Source: Bretschneidera sinensis (lineage: Eukaryota; Streptophyta; Magnoliopsida; Brassicales; Akaniaceae). From it: a DNA stretch of 64,000 nucleotides. This document shows positions 35,915 through 47,645 of this stretch, piece after piece (the first letter of the stretch is position 1; each line of letters starts with the position of its first letter). Made by a program: the position numbers and the translations under genes. The stretch is taken from assembly GCA_023935145.1 (NCBI GenBank), contig CM043698.1, positions 73,857,501-73,921,500 on the forward strand, written 5' to 3'. A model generated the notes under the pieces. That model was not told the DNA's origin. It worked only from the letters and a program-made list of their open reading frames with translations, and searched no databases.

Positions 35915-36875
35915 ATATCGATATGTGGGAAGACATATCCATATACCATAGATTGATATTTCCTATGCTTTAATAGTATAGAGTGATTCTCAAATGTTGA
36001 ATGTATGGAGGGATGATGCGATGAGAAAGAAATGTGATTTAAGTTCATGAATGTATTTTATTATTGTTGATTGAGATGCTAAAGAATTAGTCTTGATTGT
36101 AAAATTATCGATAGACATATTAGTCTCATAGAGAGACAAACATGATGAGAAAAAAAATGAAAATAATATATGATAAGATTATTTGAATGATTGATTGTTG
36201 ATGTGAACCTCATAACGATGTAAATAATGATATTAAATTAATGATGTTGAGATGATTAAATATATGAGAAGAAAATTGATATGTTTGATATGTAAGATAT
36301 ATTATTTGAAAGATTATAGCTTGATGATTGATTTAAGAAAAGATTGATAAATAATTGAAATTATTATATGAATAGAGATAGAAGAATTTTATTGTTGAAT
36401 TATCTATGAAATGACAGTTGAAGGTATATTGGCGGATTGCTTTATTATTGAATGATAAGTTCTGACTAGAAGTATATAATTGAGTATTTTTAGTAAATTT
36501 AATTCATTGAGTTTGTGAAGCTCACTCCTCATTGTTGAAACATTTCAGGTTGCAGGTAGGGCAGATAGACAAATAGAGTTTAGAGCAAATACCAAGAGTG
36601 AGTAATTTATGTAAGTCCCGTGGTTAGCATCCTTAAACTAATGAAAGAAAGATGAAAGAAATTTTTGAAAAGTTGTAAATATTCATGCATTTTATTTTAT
36701 TGTATATATTGTTTTTGATAGGAGAATGATGTTGTATCTCATCTGATGTTTATTTGGATATAATTTTACTTTCAGCTGATGTTTATTTTATATTGTTTCA
36801 TATATGAGTCGTGTTGAGATGACAAAACGTGACGACACCGCCTCGAGGGTGGCCAACCCGGGATGGGTCGTTACA

Positions 36876-39361
36876 AGTACATAGCCACATAAGCCGCAAC
36901 ACCGCTACATTTCATTAAACAATCAGTTCCATGACCAAAGAGTAAACAAACAAGAACAAGTATGTTGAAACCATCCTTCCGAAATCCATCTCATTTTCCT
37001 TCCTTGTGAGGTGCATAAAATGTTGGATCAAATGCCTTAGAAACAAGGTGTGATTTTCCTTATACTAGGTATGACACTGTAGGTTAAGAGAGAATATATA
37101 ATCTAGTAATCTTTTTTTAGTATATTGGATTAATTAATCAAACCTCATATTTATAGAGTACCAAAGGTCACTGAACATAACTCTTCTCATGTAAAAGATA
37201 TGTCTCTCCCAACATATACAGTGTGAAGGATTGTGTCTCTAAAGAAATGATCCTACACATCTCACTAATGGTAATAAGCATGCATACTTGTCTAGATCCA
37301 TCAGCTCCTGCTTGTGCATACTATATTACCATAGTCAAATTGCTAAAATATGGACATTGAGCAAGCCTAAGTAAGAGTTTCGTGACTCCTTCTATTCTTC
37401 GTCAAGATCAAATTCATCTCTTTATGAGTGGTCATTTGATAAACCCCATGTGTACATGACTTTTCGTGAACCAAACTATCCAACTGCACCTTTCCCCCAT
37501 TAGTATCTACCCTCGCATCAATGGTTACGTAGTGACTGTACGCTACAATAAAAATGATTGCATGACCTTAAGTACCAGAGTGAGACATCCTAAATTCCAT
37601 TCCACAAACCGCAAAAGGGTTTTAGTTAAATCATTGGCTGATGCTCAAAATTTAACTTACGTTAGACCCTAACTACTTCCTCTCTAAATCACATCGTCGA
37701 GAGGATTAGTTTAATTTTCATTGAGATTATCTAATGAATTTTGTATTACATCATATGACTTTCTAAAATCCCCTAACCATTTTCAATGGACTTCACATTC
37801 TCTGAAGGTTCTTAGTTAAGCCCAACATTAGGTTAGTACCTTTCCACCTTAAGCATTGACCAATGCCTGGTGGAACTTGTGTCGACGACACCCTCATTTG
37901 AGCATCCTTATTTCCCGTATTCACTCTCGACACCACTCGAATGATATCTTAATACCTAGGTCTTAAGCCCATTGAGATAACATGTACTTGATCTCTTGGT
38001 CATGAAATCCACCCCCATTTCTATAAGATACGTAAATAATCCTCTATTTCACCATTTCCCACTAAATCTAGTTTACAGATAATCCATATTTATATTATTT
38101 TTCATTGAGCTATTAGCTCTATACTTAATCAATGAAATAGAGAATTTTTTTACCATCTAACACACTATCTTGAAGTGATACAAATATAATCATATTTTAT
38201 TGGTTAGTCATTTTGGTATGGGTTGTTCCTTCATAGTATGTCTCACCAAGCTTCTTTGTTCCTTGCTTAACCAAGTAACAGTCATTTCTTTGAAAGAAGC
38301 CAACGTCCTCTTGTGGACTTTTTATCATTTTTTTCCAGCAAAGTCTACGTTTGAGTTTATATAAACTCTAGGTTAGCTAGTTCAAAGTTAAACTTCATTT
38401 TTAATTCAACCTAACAAGTATCTTAACATCCTACTCACTACCTACCAATAAGCTTTTCCAAGATTAGTCTGATAATTACTCACTAATCCTATCCATGGTA
38501 TGAATATGTCCTTATGTTCGTCAAAACACAAATGAGTTTTTCACATTTAGTGCAAATGTGTCCTTGCATTACAGGTCTTAAAATCTATAGCACAACCAAC
38601 TCTCCCAAAAGCCATGACTGATGGGAATGTAGCAACTAATCATTTTAAACCTGAACGTTGCCCATACAACACAAAACAGATCGGGTAGTTAGTCCCTCGA
38701 ATGGTTAGTCTCGTGAGCACAAGGTGACTGTTGGACCCCATAAATCCAATAATCTCCCCCCAACACCAGGTTGGGAAGTCTCAAACATATAACTTTGCCT
38801 ATTCTATCCATCTCAACCTCGGTTATTAGACTCTTATTATGCATATGTGAGGCATATGGGAGCCATCAAATCTTCTAAGGATATTTTTTTAAATACTTTC
38901 TCGATCTAGATGTAACAATTTAGATCATTTCTTCTGTGATTCTAATTCCAAGAACATAAAGCGTTTCTCTAATATTATTATCTCAAATCTAGATCCCAGA
39001 TATGATATCTTCTTATCATATATGTACAAGCAATTTGTCGTGAACAATATTTCTATTTCTTTAGATTTTCATACATGTCAACCATCAACAAATATGTACT
39101 TTTCAAATCTATAACAAGCTTTTGAATTTTTATTGTTTATCATCGTCATTTTAGATCTTTTATTCGCATTAACTTGAACATCCAAATATTATCCAAACTC
39201 AAATTCTTATATGTTAGGGTCTAACTACTCGGGAAACATTTTTCATGCTTCTAAGAGTTTGGAATGCGCTTGTTAAAGTCTTTAAAGTAACTCCGACTTC
39301 TTATAAGATTCGGGAGCGTTTTCGAGTCAATTTGAGTCATCTCTTTAGTAGTTTCTTCATC
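36876..39361. other. Diverged repeat-derived DNA, possible remains of a Copia 3' LTR
   Basis: No gene is seen. On the minus strand a GGGGGGAGATTATTGGATTTATGGGG-like junction (in part, 38735-38765) resembles a Copia polypurine tract followed by an LTR start, which would fit the decayed Copia pol just above. The putative LTR could not be paired with another copy. Confidence 0.35.
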
Positions 39362-40150
39362 AACAGCATTTGGTGGTTAGAGTTCTTTATCCAAAAATAT
39401 AATTTTCTCTATTAATGTCACTAATTTGTATCTTCAAAGAAGATATAGAACCCATTATTAACAAGACAATTTTCTGGATTATAGAACCTATAACCTATTA
39501 CTCCTGAATTTGAGTATCCCATAAACTTGCATTTCAAGTTTTACAATTTAACTTATATCTAAGGGGGTTTAGGTACATAAACTTGTACTTTTTATTCTTA
39601 TACCTTCAAATTTAATAAATTTGGATTTCTTGTAGCCCAACTTTCATAAAGAATCTGAGATTTGACTTCGTTCAAACTCTTGTTCAGTGTTAACGCAATA
39701 GTTGATGATGCATTTCCTAAACTGTTGAGGGAAACTAGAACTAATATCTTTCATCACAAACCTTGTCATGTCCTTCAAAGTGTTAATCATGCCTCTCGGC
39801 AATACCATTTTGCTCTAGTGTATAAGGCATTGTATAGTAGTGATTTATTCAAACTTCCATGCACAAATCTATAATGCTTCATGGTAAATTCCCCCACCAT
39901 TATTCAAGATTCTAGTTCTGTGATTTGATTTATTCTAGACTTATGATTTATATCAATTTTCGACTGTTTCTAACTTATATTGCAACAAATATATTTTTTT
40001 TTGAATAATCATTAATGGAAGTGATAAAGTATTCATGTCCTTATGAGTCTTTATTCTCATAGTTTATGAAAATATCATAGTGAATAACCTCTTAAAAGAT
40101 CACTGGAACTCTAGGCATTAAACATGTATCATCATTTTATTTTTCACTAC
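39362..40150 (-). pseudogene. Decayed Copia integrase region
   Basis: Minus-strand fragments in different frames match Copia integrase: GHEYFITSINDYSKK (about 40050-40000, the DDYSR region), TLEQNGIAER (about 39835-39790, the TPQQNGVAER motif) and CKFMGYSNSGVIGYRFYNPEN (in part, about 39530-39470, the C-terminal domain). Stops and frameshifts separate them. This older Copia was later hit by the element at 40659-44541; sequence beyond 44546 may be its continuation. Confidence 0.65.
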
Positions 40151-40984
40151 AACCATAATTCCATTATAGAGTCTAATTCAGACCCTTTCTTTTCTAATAG
40201 TGACATGGATACTAGATTCCTACAAATTGTTAGGCGCATGGATTATATCTTTTTGAATTATTTCTATATTATCACACGATACTTTATAGTTTCCTTTACT
40301 TAATACATCAATGTACTATCACTAACCAAGTAAAGTTTGTGGTCACCTCGATTTCTTAGACTTAACTCTATGAAACCTTTTATGTTTATTCAAAACATTT
40401 CTTTTAACTCTTAAGTTGACCCTACAAAGATTTTTGCATCTATCAGCGATTCAAATGTGCGATTGAGCATCATCAATTTATTTCCCTTGAATCGTCTTAG
40501 GTGGTTTCCTACATTCTTGTTATAAAGAATAATTGAAAACATATACTTTGAGTTGCCTTGTTAGTTTTCCTTTCTCACGTTTGTCGTTGTTTTCCTTTCC
40601 TAGATTTCTTCTTTGGAGGTTGAGTCTTTGAGAACCGTTAACATGTTTTCATGCTTACTAAAATAGTTTAATTGTGAGAGGATATTTGGAAGACCTTGAT
40701 ACTGTAGGTCATGTGTATTGTACATACATATAGGTTACAGTTTGATAATAAACATGATACAAATACAAACTTGATAGATATCAAGAGATAATGTAGTTAT
40801 CTAGGTAATCTATCTTAGTTATCCACTAGAGATAATCTAAAGATAATGTAGTCATCTTAGAGATAATATAGTTATCTACTAGAGATAATGTAGTCATCTA
40901 CTATAACTGTTTTCAATACATTTACACACCCTCTTAATTCGAATGGGGTGGAACCACAGAGAGATTGCGGATAACCCTTTGGTG

Positions 40985-42330
40985 AAGATATTTATAAGCT
41001 GAGCTTTAGTGGAAATATAATGTATCACAAGATCTCCTTGAGCCATTTTTTCTTGGACAAAGAGAAAATATATCTCAATATGTTTAGTGCAAGCATGAAC
41101 ATTGAATTAACTACAAGATAGATGGCCCCAATGTTATCACAGTACACTCGAACTAGATGAGACAAGAACACATATACGATACACAGATTTAGTACTAGAA
41201 CGAGACACAATGGGTTATTTCTTTGCTTTCTAAGAAATAAGATTCATGCCAAGGAAGATCACATAGCCTATGGTAGAAGCGGCACTGTTAGGGCAGTCAG
41301 CCCAGTCTACATCTGCATAGCAAGAAAGAGAAAAATCCTTCGCAGTATCTAGAAGTAACCCATGATTAGTAATACTACATAAATAGAGAAGAATGTGTTT
41401 CACAAGTTGAAAATGAGAGATGCATAGAGCATACAAAAACTGACTGACCAAATTAACAGCATATGCAATATCATATCGATTCATGGTCAAATACTGCAGA
41501 TCTTCAACCATAGTACTATATTCAAATGGATTTGCTAGTAGTTCACCCTCATGTAGTGAAGGGGGAGATTTAGAGGGAATATAAGTTTTGACTGGTTTAG
41601 CAGAGGACATAGAGAGTTTAAGAAAAAGGTATTTGGTGTACTTTGTTTGAGATAGAAACAAACATGAGGTAGACTTAACAACTTCAATGCCGAGGAAATA
41701 ATGAAAATCACTAAGATCCATCATAGAAAACTGGTGAGATAAAGTATGGATGAAGTGAAATAGAAAAGTGGTATTATTACTTATGAGGATAATGTCATCA
41801 ACAAACAATAGTAAAACAAGAACACCATGAGGTGACTTGAGGAAAAACATAGAAGTGTTTGTCTGGTTACAAGAAAAACCAAGAGAGAGAAGAAAAAAAC
41901 CAAGCCCTAAGAGCATGTTTCAGACTATAGATAGCTTTACGTAATTTACAAACATGAGAGGGACGAAGGTTATCAACAAAACAAGGGGTTTTTTTTTTAT
42001 AAATACAACTTCATTAAGGTAACCATGAAGAAAAGCATTTTTAACATCCAGTTGTCTAATAACTCAAGCATGAGAAATAGCTAAGGATAAAATTATGCGT
42101 ATAGTAATAGGTTTAACAACTGGACTAAAGGTTTCATGATTGTCAATACCTAGTTGTTGGTGAAATCCCTGAATAACCAACCTCGTTTTGTAGCGCTCCA
42201 CAGACCCATTTGTCTGATATTTAATCTTGTAAATCAACTTACACCCAACTAAGTTTTTCATTAGATCATAAGGAACCATATCCCAAGTGTGGTTAGTGAT
42301 GAGATCATTAAATTCATCAGTCATAACTTA
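40985..42330 (-). pseudogene. RT and RNase H fragments of the deleted Copia element
   Basis: 42324-42064 reads MTDEFNDLITNHTWDMVP, CKLIYKIKYQTNGSVERYK and IDNHETFSPVVKP (RT start). 41916-41230 continues with LLLFVDDIILISNN (RT catalytic motif with F for Y), LSDFHYFLGIEV, and RNase H start CYADVDWADCPNSAASTIGYV. 41210-41025 has the RNase H end region (VYCDNIGAIYL). Frameshifts separate the parts. Confidence 0.85.
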
Positions 42331-42429
42331 CCACCACTTAGGATCTTTATTTTATTGAGAAAAACAAGTTAGTTAAGAGGGCAAGGTGGTAGTGGAAAGA
42401 GATAGTAAATGTTTGGGCTTATTAATACC

Positions 42430-44317
42430 AACTTTAGCATGAGTGATCATAAGATAGCTAGAGATAGTGGTGGATGATGGGGAAGGGAGAGGGAGAGAAA
42501 GCTACAATATCGATGGAGGGAATGACTGTGGAACTTGAAAGAGTATAGGGAGGCACTGAGTTGTTGTTCAGAGGAGGTGTGAAAGAGAGAGAAGTTGGTG
42601 GTAGTGGAGATGAGATGTAGGGAGTTGAAGAGGACAGAAATTCCACGGGTAGAGAAGTCAAAGCTTGAGGAGAAAAAGTGAGATGTGATCATGTTGGTGG
42701 GAGCAACTGAAGAGAAGATAGGAGAGGAAAAAGGTTGGGGTAAGAAATTAGAGATGTTAGGGTTATGGTTTGGGGTGAGAAGAGAAAGAGGCTAAGTGCA
42801 TCTCCGATAAGAGAGGCTAGTGTGCAGCAAGCGAGGGAAGGGAGAGAGAAAGTAGATATGGTAGCCATGAGTATAGGAGTAGGGAAAATACAATGTGCGT
42901 TGGTGGCGACAAAAGACAAATCAGAGGTGGTAACGGCAGCTTGAGGGTGGGAGTTGGTGGTGGCCATTTGAGGTAGAAGGGTGTTTTCAATTTTAGATGA
43001 GGGATGAGTACGTTACATGGTTGTATGGTTTTTGTTTTTTTTATAGAGTGATCATGAGATGGCGAGAGACAATGGTAGTTGATGGGGGAATAGAAGAGGG
43101 AGAGAAAGCTACAATATCGGTGGAGGGAATGATTGTGGAACTTGAATGAGCAGAGGAAGGCATTGAGTTGTCATTCAAAAGAGGTGTAAAAAAAGGAGAA
43201 GCCGGTGGTGGTGGAGATGAAGTGCAGAGAGTTGAAGAGGGCAGAGGCGCCACAGGTAGAAGAGTCGAAGCTTGAGGAGCAGAAGTGAGAGTGGTGATAG
43301 TGTTGGTGGGAGCAACTGAAGAGGAGATATGAGTGACAGAAGGTTGGGGCAAGAAAGAAGAGAGGCTAGGGTTAGGGTTTGGGGTCAGAAGAGAAGAGAG
43401 TTTAGGTGCGTCGCCAACAAGAGGGCCTAGTGCGCAACCAACGAGAGAAATGATGGAGAAGGTTGATGTGTTAGCCACGAGTATGGAAGTAGGAAAAAGG
43501 TAGTGTGTAGTTATGACAGCAAAAGACAGATCAAATGTGGCAGCAACAACTTGAGGGTGGGAGCTGGTGGCAGCAGTTTGAGGTAGTACGATGTTTTCGG
43601 TTTTAAATTAGGGATGGTACTTTCCATGGTTGTATAGGTTTTTTTTTTTGTTTTTGGACCTTACTGCTTTGATTCCATGAAACAATTTTAGAACGAATGA
43701 TCATGGGATGGCGAGAGACAGTGGTGGATGATGGGGGAAGAGGAAAGGGAAAGAAAGCTACAATATTGGTGAAGGGAATGACTATAGAACTTGAAGGAGC
43801 AGAGGGAGGCACTGAGTTATCGTTCAAAGTATATGTAAAAGAGGGAGAAATCGATGGTGGTGGTAATGAGATGCAGGGAACTAAAGAGGGCAGAGGCGCC
43901 ACAAGTAGAGGAATCGAAGCTTGAAGAGCTGAAGTGAGAGTGGTGATAGTGTTGGTGGGAGCAACTAAAGAAGAGATATGAGGGCCAGAAGGTTGGGGCA
44001 AGAAAAAAGAGAGGTTGGGGTTTGGGTTAAGGTTTGGTGTGAAAAGAGAAGAGATGCTAGGTACGTTGCCATCAAGAAAGGCTGGTGCACAACCAACGTG
44101 GGAAGGGAAGGAGAAGGTAGATGTGGCAGCCAGGGGTATGGGAGTAGGGAGAAGGTAGTGTGTGGCAGTGGCGGCAAAAGACAGATAAGAGGTGGTAGTG
44201 GCAACTTGAGGGTGGGAGCTAGTGGCGGTAGTTTGAGGTGGTAAGGTGTTTTCGGTTTTAGATGAGGGATGAGTACTTTCAATGGTTGTATGGTTTTTTT
44301 TTCTTCTGGACCTTACT
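42430..44317 (-). repeat. Three tandem copies of a gag-start plus IN-RT-linker segment
   Basis: Copies recur with starts (plus-strand landmarks GATAGTGGTGGATGATGGGG and variants) at about 42461, 43063 and 43717, giving periods of about 602 and 654 bp. In minus-strand translation each copy begins with a PBS-proximal leader (ESTHPSSKTENTLPPQ in the outermost) and ends with the SRHPMI/TRSK-like end of the linker that normally precedes RT. The outermost junction keeps a second PBS-like sequence (GGACCTTACTGCTTTGATTCCATG, in part, 43657-43680). The ORFs here (for example 43478-43041) are Ser/Pro/Thr-rich remains, not host genes. Confidence 0.75.
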
Positions 44318-44391
44318 ACTCTAATACCATGAAAGAGTTTAATTGTGAGAAGATATTTGGAAGACTTTGATATTGCAGGTCATGTGTATTG

Positions 44392-44403
44392 CGCGCGCGC
44401 GCG

Positions 44404-44438
<35 letters not shown>

Positions 44439-44440
44439 CA
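44392..44440. repeat. Compound microsatellite (GC)n(AC)n(AT)n inside an LTR
   Basis: Alternating GC, then CA, then TA dinucleotides run for about 48 bp. They replace a unique segment that is present in the partner LTR (about 40719-40780). Confidence 0.9.
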
Positions 44441-44546
44441 AGAGATAATGTAGTTATATAGGTAATCTATTTTAGTTATTTACTAAAGATAATCTAAAGA
44501 TAATGTAGTCATCTATTGCAACTGTTTTCAATACATTTACACTTAC

Positions 44547-45434
44547 TATCATTTGTTTATATCTTCTTTCTTCTTGAAGAACTTGAAGAACTAACAGTGA
44601 TGGTAAGCTCTCCATTGTCAGTTTCTTTTGCCGCCCTTATATTAATGAGGTCACCATGTGATCCTTTTGATGCATCTAACACATGTAATTTATCATTGGC
44701 AGAACAATCAGAATTCTTTGGCTATTTATCCTAACTTCTGAATGTGATTGCTATCGATATCACTTTCAATTAGTCAATTCTTATTAACTTGTCTAATTAA
44801 ATTTGGCTTGTGTTTCAGAGATCATTTATATTTTTCTTTAAGGGTGTCCAAGAGTTTTGCGGCATTTATCTTACTCGCTTATAGATGAAACAAATCATCT
44901 TCCATATTTATCATATTTGCAAGCGTCAACTTATTATTCCATTTTCAGTTTCTTTAAATTTCAACCCCATATGTGTTGTTACCATTTAACTAGTCTTCTC
45001 ATGTATCGATTGAAAACCATTCCATTTTTCCAATTCCAAAAAGTTTTTCGACTTTCATTTTGTATATATTTATTTGTTTTCAAATTTTAACCCAAACATT
45101 GGACTGACAAAAGCAATAGTCACTCACCAAGTAATGCAATACTCTCTTTGATGACAATGGGCCATCAGTATACTCGCGCAATTTGAAGATATTATTATCC
45201 AAACAATGTCAGGTGTCTGATTGGTTTGGTGATTTGATGGATCTCGTGCAAAACCATCCCATTGGCCATGATCTTTATATTCGTGTAGCCGGCTCAAAAC
45301 TGGGTATTTTTTTATTATTATTAATTTTGATATGATTTTTTACGAGATTATTTAATTTTATAATAAATTTATTTACGAGATTATACTCAATTTCAATGTA
45401 AATTCAGTTACCTTGTATTACCAATTTCTCTTCC
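44547..45434. other. Intergenic DNA, possibly the 5' part of the older decayed Copia
   Basis: No intact gene. Minus-strand phrases such as INMEDDLFHL and KINAAKLLDTLKEKYK (near 44920-44840) could be gag remains of the element whose integrase lies at 39362-40150, but this is weak. Confidence 0.3.
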
Positions 45435-45442
45435 TATAAATA
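45435..45442 (+). promoter_or_regulatory. TATA box of the GASA-like gene
   Basis: TATAAATA lies 96 bp upstream of the ATG at 45538, a normal distance for a plant promoter. Confidence 0.6.
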
Positions 45443-45537
45443 GAAGTCAAAATTTCTCACCCCACCCATCAACTGTGCAAGGATCGATATATCATAGAAG
45501 AAAAGCTTCGGTCTTAATTAATTACTCCTTACGGGCG

Positions 45538-46615
45538 ATGGCTATCTTGACGACTCTCCTTGCTTCTCTCCTTTTTTTTCTTTTTTTTCTTTTTTTTTTA
45601 CTCTTCCATATCATTGAGTCTGATTTGCAGGTAAAAAGCTAATCCTTCACAACAATCTAAAACAAAATTGTTAGCATAAATTTTGCTAACCCTATGCTAA
45701 ATGCATGGAGTAATATATGTTTCAGGTGATGCCAACAGCCAACCACAACAGAGAATGCTTTCACCATGAAAATAGGTACCAAAATTATTCCTTTCTTACT
45801 AATCATGATCAACATTTATAGTTAAACACGAGAAATTTTTATGTTAACTCAATCATGTAATTAAAGTCGGTATAATTTTAGGAACCAACTAGAGAAATTG
45901 TTAGGTAAGCTAAGTCTACCATGCAAATCGTAGGCCCAACCTATCATCTTAGGTCACGTTAGTAATATGAGATACATGTAATCACGATTAACCCTAGCCC
46001 GATTAGTTGTTTTAGAAAAATAAACACTAGTTATTTTAATGATGTCTCACAAATTGATAGATGGAGTTTACGATTTATGATAGATCTGACTTATCTACAA
46101 ATTTTTTAAACTAATTATTCAAATAAAAGATTATTTTTACTAAGATGTGTTTACTTTAATAATATGACACGAATTGATGGATCACTAATCTATCATTGAT
46201 GTGATAGACTTGATTTATTTAAAATAAACTTATTTTAATTATGTGGTGTAAATTGATAAGTCAAATCTTACGATTGACATGATAAATTTAACTTGTTTGA
46301 AATTTTCTTGAATTAGTTACCCGGGTTAAGACTAATCTTCGTTAACATGTGTTTACTTTAAGGAGGAGACACGAACTAATGGGTTGAACTAAGTTTGACT
46401 TGGTACCCCTACTTATTTTAAAAATTTCTTCTAAACACATGAATATTGTCATGTTGCTTGGTAAACTGTTGATGTTTCAGACTGTGATGTGAGATGCATG
46501 TAGGACATGTTGCGCTCGTTGTAGCCGTGTTCCTCCAGGCCCTTATGGCAAATATGATGTCTGCCCTTGTTTCGCCAACATGACTACTCGTGGAGGCAGG
46601 CACAAGTGCCCGTAA
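45538..46615 (+). pseudogene. GASA/snakin (gibberellin-regulated Cys-rich peptide) gene, probably a pseudogene
   Basis: Exon 1 (45538-45630) encodes a signal peptide, MAILTTLLASLLFF onward, with an expanded Phe/Leu run from a CTTTTTTTT repeat. Exon 2 (45726-45775) encodes VMPTANHNRECFHHEN. Exon 3 encodes the conserved end RVPPGPYGKYDVCPCFANM then TTRGGRHKCP and a stop at 46613-46615. Standard GT/AG borders flank each exon. GASA peptides are secreted, have twelve cysteines, and act in growth and defence. Here the exon 3 start (from 46481, DCDVRCM-like) lacks about a dozen expected residues and runs into a stop or frameshift at 46499-46503. Splicing to the AG at 46502-46503 would restore the frame but leave only seven cysteines. 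I therefore favour a pseudogene; an aberrant short peptide is possible. Confidence 0.75.
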
Positions 46616-46619
46616 ACAA

Positions 46620-47640
46620 CCTATATGCTTATACATCGGTTTACACATAAATTTTTTTTTTGGATAAATAGTTTACATATTATTAGAGGAAAAGGGTAAT
46701 AAAAAAAAATTATCGGTAAAGGATACTAAGTTAAAAACATGGTTTGTGTACGAAGTTGTTTTGGAAGTTTAGAGACTAATAATAAAAGTTGTAACTTATG
46801 GCTTGATTTTCATCCTCATGGTTTTGTGCTTGATTTTCATCCCTCTGGTTTTGTGCAAATGACAGAAGAAATTAAAAATGTTTAGAGGCCTTTATTTTGG
46901 TACATTTACGAGCAATAAGTCAATATACCTTTTATTTTGTTTCGTTATCCGTTTCAAAATTTATTTAACAAAATCTTTCAAAACAAAAAATTTATTCAAC
47001 AATTTAAATTTTTTATTTATTTCAATATCTTTGTGATAAAAGTTAACACTATATTTAACTAATATCAAATGGAGATTTTTACTAAACGGAAACATAATTA
47101 TTTTTAAAAAAAATACAAGAAAATTCCTTAATACTAAATCTATAATGTTCTAGAGATTATAAGTATGTAATTTTCAAAAAAAAATAATTAAATTTATCAA
47201 AGGTTAATATTTATATAGAAAAAATCGATAATAAGATTGCCCAAAATTGAATATTGATAATAAATTTTAATTTATTTATTTATGAGGTAACTAATTTTAG
47301 TTTTTTCATTTTTTTATGCTGAGTTTTTTCAACTTATTAAAGACAAATTTGTAAGAAATACTACAATCTAAATATATTTTATAGTGATCACTTATATATA
47401 ATATAGAATAATATTATATGGCAATGGGAAGCTTAATTGACAAAAATACCCCTAGAATCATGTCCGAAAGTGACCTTGCTCCAACGGCTACTTACGGAGA
47501 GGATTGCAGATTTAAAATTCTTCTCCTCGGGTACCTCACAAAGCCAAAACTGAAAACCAAACTACCAAAGAAGCAACACGCTCCTTCTCCATAACCAAAC
47601 AAAAAGGAAAGAAACCCCCCACCTTGTCCCCCTATCTCTA
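46620..47640. other. AT-rich intergenic DNA upstream of the next gene
   Basis: No gene recognised. The last 150 bp should contain the promoter and leader of the gene starting at 47646; no clear TATA box was identified. Confidence 0.5.
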
Positions 47641-47645
47641 GAAAA

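Larger units (their letters stand above)
16763..36875 (+). mobile_element. Old Ty3/Gypsy (Tekay/Del-like) retrotransposon, split by a nested Copia element
   Basis: The element has 5' LTR 16763-19221, a tRNA-iMet primer-binding site (TGGTATCAGAGC, 19226-19237), decayed gag-PR-RT-RNaseH-IN order on the plus strand (19310-24170), a polypurine tract (AAGGAGGGT, 24202-24210) and a 3' LTR from 24216 to 36875. The 3' LTR is interrupted by the Copia insertion at 25689-35914. The 5 bp before the element (AGTAT, 16758-16762) and after it (AGTAC, 36876-36880) match at four of five positions, consistent with a target duplication. Pol order with IN after RNase H is diagnostic of Gypsy. The C-terminal chromodomain-like stretch and the LTR ends fit the Tekay/Del lineage. 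Many stops and frameshifts show it is long dead. Confidence 0.85.
40659..44541 (-). mobile_element. Internally deleted Copia element with LTR pair and triplicated internal segment
   Basis: LTRs are at 44330-44541 (5') and 40659-40926 (3'), direct repeats sharing GATATTTGGAAGAC, CAAGAGATAATGTAGTTAT and TCAATACATTTACA. The perfect duplication CTTAC flanks the unit (40654-40658 and 44542-44546). A primer-binding site (minus strand TGGTATTAGAG, 44319-44329) adjoins the 5' LTR. Inside are three tandem Ser/Pro/Thr-rich segments, then RT and RNase H fragments. Most of gag, the protease and integrase are missing. RT begins in MTDEFNDLITNHTWD-type sequence with frameshifts afterwards, so the element is non-autonomous and decayed. 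Confidence 0.82.

Noticed and set aside
42447..44282. Ser/Pro/Thr-rich ORFs as possible cell-wall or arabinogalactan proteins
   Set aside because: They lack signal peptides and lie in tandem Copia linker copies between a PBS and RT.
46418..46648. Minus-strand ORF over GASA exon 3
   Set aside because: Shadow of the GASA exon on the opposite strand, where the motifs and splice sites agree.
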